This document shows positions 61,701-64,000 of a stretch of 64,000 bases of DNA, piece by piece (within the stretch, counting starts at the first letter, position 1; each line of letters begins with the position of its first letter). Below the pieces are notes generated by a model. That model was not told the origin of the DNA and did not search any database. It saw nothing but the letters and a program-made list of their open reading frames with translations. This stretch comes from Clostridia bacterium (GTDB taxonomy: Bacteria > Bacillota > Clostridia > Acetivibrionales > DSM-27016). The stretch spans positions 100,786 to 164,785 of the forward strand of contig JAOAIJ010000016.1 of assembly GCA_026414765.1 (NCBI GenBank). Reading direction: 5' to 3'. Both the position numbers and the translations under genes were made by a program.

Positions 61701-64000
61701 ATACCGGCTGTACATACCCTGCGGAAACTTCATACTATACAAGTAACGGGTATTCGGGTATGCTGACGCGAACATCGGTAAGTGACAACGGCTCCAACCA
61801 GGATTTTGGCAGCTGGCAGAGCAGGGTCGAGTCTAAAACGGCAAGCGGAGAAAGATACAGAACCTGCACACTGACATGGAACTCGGACGGCTATAAGACA
61901 GAGTCAGGCACCGCTGACGTAGGCTCTACCCTGAGCTATTCCGATAGTGAAGGCTTTAGTGGTATCCTATCACGCACGACAACATCTAAAGTGACTTCTC
62001 CGACTTCTTCATGGACTACCACGGAAACAACATACAAAACAGTTTGGGTAACGGAACCATATACGGTGTATAAACAAGTCAGTGTGTGGGAGCCAAATCC
62101 ACGCCCGGGCAGGTACGTAACTAAGCTCCAGCCTTTTACCGAGTATAGAACAGTACAAAAGACAGTGACTTCTACAAGAACTATTACATGGTGGAGCTAT
62201 AGCAACTACTATACCGCATTTTTTTCTGGAAATGTATTAAGAACGGTAAATTACTGGGTTTCCGATTGGCGCTGGGTTTCTGATTTTAGAGGGTTTTACA
62301 GCGGGACTATTTATAAGGCTGTAAGGGAACCGTACGTAGATCCGTTCAGGCCAACTTCCGAAAAGTATGTTATTTACGTAAGTGATGGAAGCATATCACA
62401 GCTGAATGACTTAAGAATGGTATTGTATAAAACAGGTGCAAAATTGATTCTTTTGACCGCAGGCTCGGCAAAAACGCAGATCACCGCAGATAAATTCATA
62501 TTGAATGACAGGCCGATATCCGAAGGTATATCAGGCGCTTTAGACTATATTATACAGAGCAGCCCGGCTATAGAAGAGAAGTATGTTCTGGCGGGGACTG
62601 AAAGGTTTGAGGTCAATACGGATGATTATGACGAAGAAGGAGATGTTATTATTTCCAGACAGTTTCAGTATGTGCACGATAAGGATTACTTTGATAATGG
62701 TCTGAGACAGGAGTCTGGCACAAATACACAGTTTCAGCGGGATGACGGCTGGACAGGCATAAAGGCGGACAGGTTCAGCTCTCCGGGGAAATACACTATA
62801 TATCGCCGTATTCAGGATCAACCGTCAACCGATCCGGATTTTTCTGAATATAGCTATTACTCCGGAACTCCCATGATGGTCATATATGCTCATAGAAAGC
62901 CTATAGCAAATGCTGTTCTGGACTGGGATTTTGATTCTGTAAAAAATACTTATAAGACTACCTGGCTTGATCGCTCATTTGATCCGGATCACCAGTACAA
63001 CAGACAGGACAAGGGTATAGTGGAAAGAAAGATCATGTTCAGAAGGGCAGGGGATGAGTGGTCTTATGTTATTCCTAAAGAGCTTTCTCCTGCTGAGTAT
63101 GAATTGAAATATTATGTAAGAGATCCGGAGGGAGCATGGTCTGACCCATTCACTATTAATTTTACTTTGAATCCGGCTCCACCTATGCAGTTCGATGCTG
63201 CTTTAAGGGCATATGACAGGAAATTTACTCTCTCAAGTATCCCAGCTTCCGAGTATTTGGAACTATACAATATCTGGACAAGATTTCCTTATGGCGTATA
63301 CCTTACGGTGGGACTATACAGAGGAACAGACCCTGTAGGCCCATTGCAGACTGTCGGTTATGATCCTGAAACGGGGACTAAGGATGGTAACGATATTAAC
63401 TGGAAGAATATAAAATACAGAATACCGGCATCACTGGCAGACGGAGACTATACTTTCAAAGTTACGGCTGTAGGGGAATACAGCCAGACAGCCTCAAAAA
63501 ACTTTAACATAACTGTATATACACCTGTGTGGGAGGATTACTCGCAAGGTTCGCTAAGGTATATAGAAAAATGCACGGATGGTATCCCTGGATCTATAAT
63601 GTTAAGTGAAGACACAGAGCTTTCGGAAGACAACAATATTCAATTCACTACGAGCAAATATGTCCGGAAAGTAAAAATACAGATAGGCTCAAGCAGCTTC
63701 TTTATTTTCAGGGACAGCGGATTTGGTATAAGCTCTGATGAAACCAAAGCCGGGCCGGTTTTGGAGGTAAACAGCCGGTCAAATATATACAGGGTAAAGG
63801 ATGCAATGCTGGTAGATAATGAGTACAATACGGCCTGGAGTTTCTGTTTTGCAACGATGAAAGGCTATTCATTTGTGCCGGACGAGAAAAGCAGTATGGT
63901 ACTGACGGCATATGACACCTCGGATAACTGGAGCACTACAAGCAATAAGCATAATACCAACCCCCGTATGAAAGACTTTACTGCCATGAATATGAAGTTG
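58760..64000 (+). CDS. Giant exported repeat protein, 3' end beyond the window
   Basis: Open from the ATG at 58760 (AGGGGGCAG site) to the last base, 1747 codons without a stop. Signal peptide of about 30 residues (cleavage after VHA). The mature chain is beta-rich, with PKD/Ig-like modules at about 686-790 (KKPGMYRVTLTGINSLGRVSD), 792-880 (TPDKLGKYRWKIIS) and 1379-1476 (AEYELKYYVRDPEGAWSDPF). An Asp run (YYDADDDDEPE) and a Thr/Trp/Tyr-rich stretch (about 1070-1150) also stand out. Last visible gene of the Tad operon, so probably an adhesin or pilus-tip/surface protein. Confidence 0.85.
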   Translation, partial: MRKTGKLTAVIQAAVLLMVAIPLNVQEVHAALYTTYEGGVSISGTFKDANGMASPIVYNAKDPGCDGSDKVWIRLVQANVLPIFVTSPVVIKNIGGIDKKYGFNFKLWNDKHIAVYGQAADVGINPRIPAQNGYKDWKTEEDDDTCGTYYLYDGERGEYRYHGYDHAGNKYSNTSFPLDSAQSNMNSYKWLYKSWEFPHNKGEVSDWNRYVLKNYDEYLRKGQPGTEAATKVAQWINKMYKDEYDTENKTAETKLDFAKAEAPRDVRDTAASYSGVQAYNYANVMSAPTLTYPGEAKLWVKSAKSGKYYYRTTFIEEINSKIKQTPTVDIKIIKGSFTGLKIDRNISKKSVEEQADYTKYLNSSREITIRLSGRYPDKDYYKSPVLSTAYYTRKDMLEGREAWLLQLSDDTGITTSTVINKLKKAKTANYAGPDGSSSAAADITLTAKVSEIINAVEEGKSTVPVHYKATARFHNRLAGPDTGVSVEARSAEGTFNIPVGASDTKDGSITVEYICNGISIADPEIHSNLSFNTYSFPAKKVDGYDLAPGEPVVKSAVITQDVPSRVVRFNYVQKASVDSEGDIFWEAPLPEYIEPDIGLPEPAFDIVDYHPADNTRFIDAAGNPVDIVSKQVFVDDKPVSYDTFFGGTYTFGESGYDRLANIVIRYTAADGSVSAVSRWIRVLNTKPRVQFVFSGSYKQNRKMTATNTSSCANTPEAAAAYPITQYKWFVEATGTDEGDGTAADVKSGKATDILRELTFKKPGMYRVTLTGINSLGRVSDPYVFDFEIQPDIRPSVICELDNVSVARGETIRAYYFEAVSTDGDAIESTDVSLYYDADDDDEPETLINNWKNVKNGEFPQYTPDKLGKYRWKIISSEKMLGDIAQEHITSDDAAAVEKTRDFWVDNYVPQTGIYSDIPVVRPAVDVFIMTDASLAQEKIDFVKNSRMDLNNYLRAHNILPVLEQWDMKTYTYSQPADTVSNTGCTYPAETSYYTSNGYSGMLTRTSVSDNGSNQDFGSWQSRVESKTASGERYRTCTLTWNSDGYKTESGTADVGSTLSYSDSEGFSGILSRTTTSKVTSPTSSWTTTETTYKTVWVTEPYTVYKQVSVWEPNPRPGRYVTKLQPFTEYRTVQKTVTSTRTITWWSYSNYYTAFFSGNVLRTVNYWVSDWRWVSDFRGFYSGTIYKAVREPYVDPFRPTSEKYVIYVSDGSISQLNDLRMVLYKTGAKLILLTAGSAKTQITADKFILNDRPISEGISGALDYIIQSSPAIEEKYVLAGTERFEVNTDDYDEEGDVIISRQFQYVHDKDYFDNGLRQESGTNTQFQRDDGWTGIKADRFSSPGKYTIYRRIQDQPSTDPDFSEYSYYSGTPMMVIYAHRKPIANAVLDWDFDSVKNTYKTTWLDRSFDPDHQYNRQDKGIVERKIMFRRAGDEWSYVIPKELSPAEYELKYYVRDPEGAWSDPFTINFTLNPAPPMQFDAALRAYDRKFTLSSIPASEYLELYNIWTRFPYGVYLTVGLYRGTDPVGPLQTVGYDPETGTKDGNDINWKNIKYRIPASLADGDYTFKVTAVGEYSQTASKNFNITVYTPVWEDYSQGSLRYIEKCTDGIPGSIMLSEDTELSEDNNIQFTTSKYVRKVKIQIGSSSFFIFRDSGFGISSDETKAGPVLEVNSRSNIYRVKDAMLVDNEYNTAWSFCFATMKGYSFVPDEKSSMVLTAYDTSDNWSTTSNKHNTNPRMKDFTAMNMKL

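Overview
The window looks like chromosomal DNA of a low-GC, Gram-positive anaerobe of the class Clostridia, most like the Ruminiclostridium / Clostridium cellulolyticum group (inferred from gene families; no database search was possible). Supporting signs are AT-rich DNA, strong AGGAGG-type ribosome binding sites, sigma-A-like promoters, intrinsic terminators, S-layer homology and stalk domains, bcr-type ABC/two-component modules, and a secretin-less Tad pilus locus. I saw no rRNA, tRNA, CRISPR array, insertion sequence or prophage.

Layout. 1-1173: start of a flavodoxin-like EFR1 gene (runs off the left edge) and a methyltransferase. 1284-7117: a maltodextrin locus made of a LacI regulator, lipoprotein binding protein, two permeases and a cytoplasmic GH13 cyclomaltodextrinase/neopullulanase; LacI-type palindromes lie before the regulator and before the binding protein. 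7250-12637: mostly minus-strand housekeeping genes (ketopantoate reductase, Cys-cluster protein, metallophosphoesterase, VOC protein, signal peptidase I, ArgC with tandem ARG-box-like sites on its promoter). 13113-23357: ydcF, a small MqsA/YgiT-like zinc protein, a Y-family polymerase, a PAS histidine kinase, DUF1287 and stalk-domain exported proteins, PspC, a YvyF-like protein, bacteriohemerythrin and a YejK/NdpA-type nucleoid protein.

23428-40270 is a dense signalling and envelope-stress region. It holds two bcr-like ABC transporter plus OmpR/HK modules (23428-28388 minus; 34152-38710 plus), a 7TM-DISM kinase in an apparent operon with a HAD phosphatase and an unusual receiver-XRE regulator, an autoregulated TetR operon, and an ECF sigma/anti-sigma pair. 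A 48-residue secreted peptide gene (36393-36539) sits between the second ABC transporter and its two-component genes.

40604-46019: a TetR regulator and a 4-oxalocrotonate tautomerase sharing one operator type, then a fatty-acid reductase locus with both FabV (minus) and an ArsR-FabI pair (plus), separated by an intergenic element bounded by inverted repeats. 47669-64000: a Tad/Flp pilus operon (TadZ, TadA, TadB, TadC, Flp1 pilin, two TadE-like proteins, a DUF5702 TadG-like protein, a DUF6382-FHA protein, an SLH protein) ending in an exported giant of at least 1747 residues that is still open at the right edge. The operon has a consensus promoter (TTGACA-N17-TATAAT) overlapped by a 16-bp palindrome whose core recurs exactly once more, inside a downstream gene of the same operon.

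The most distinctive material is the Tad operon with its promoter palindrome, structured leader and giant tail gene; the receiver-XRE/HAD/7TM-DISM system; and the paired enoyl reductases under an ArsR-type operator.
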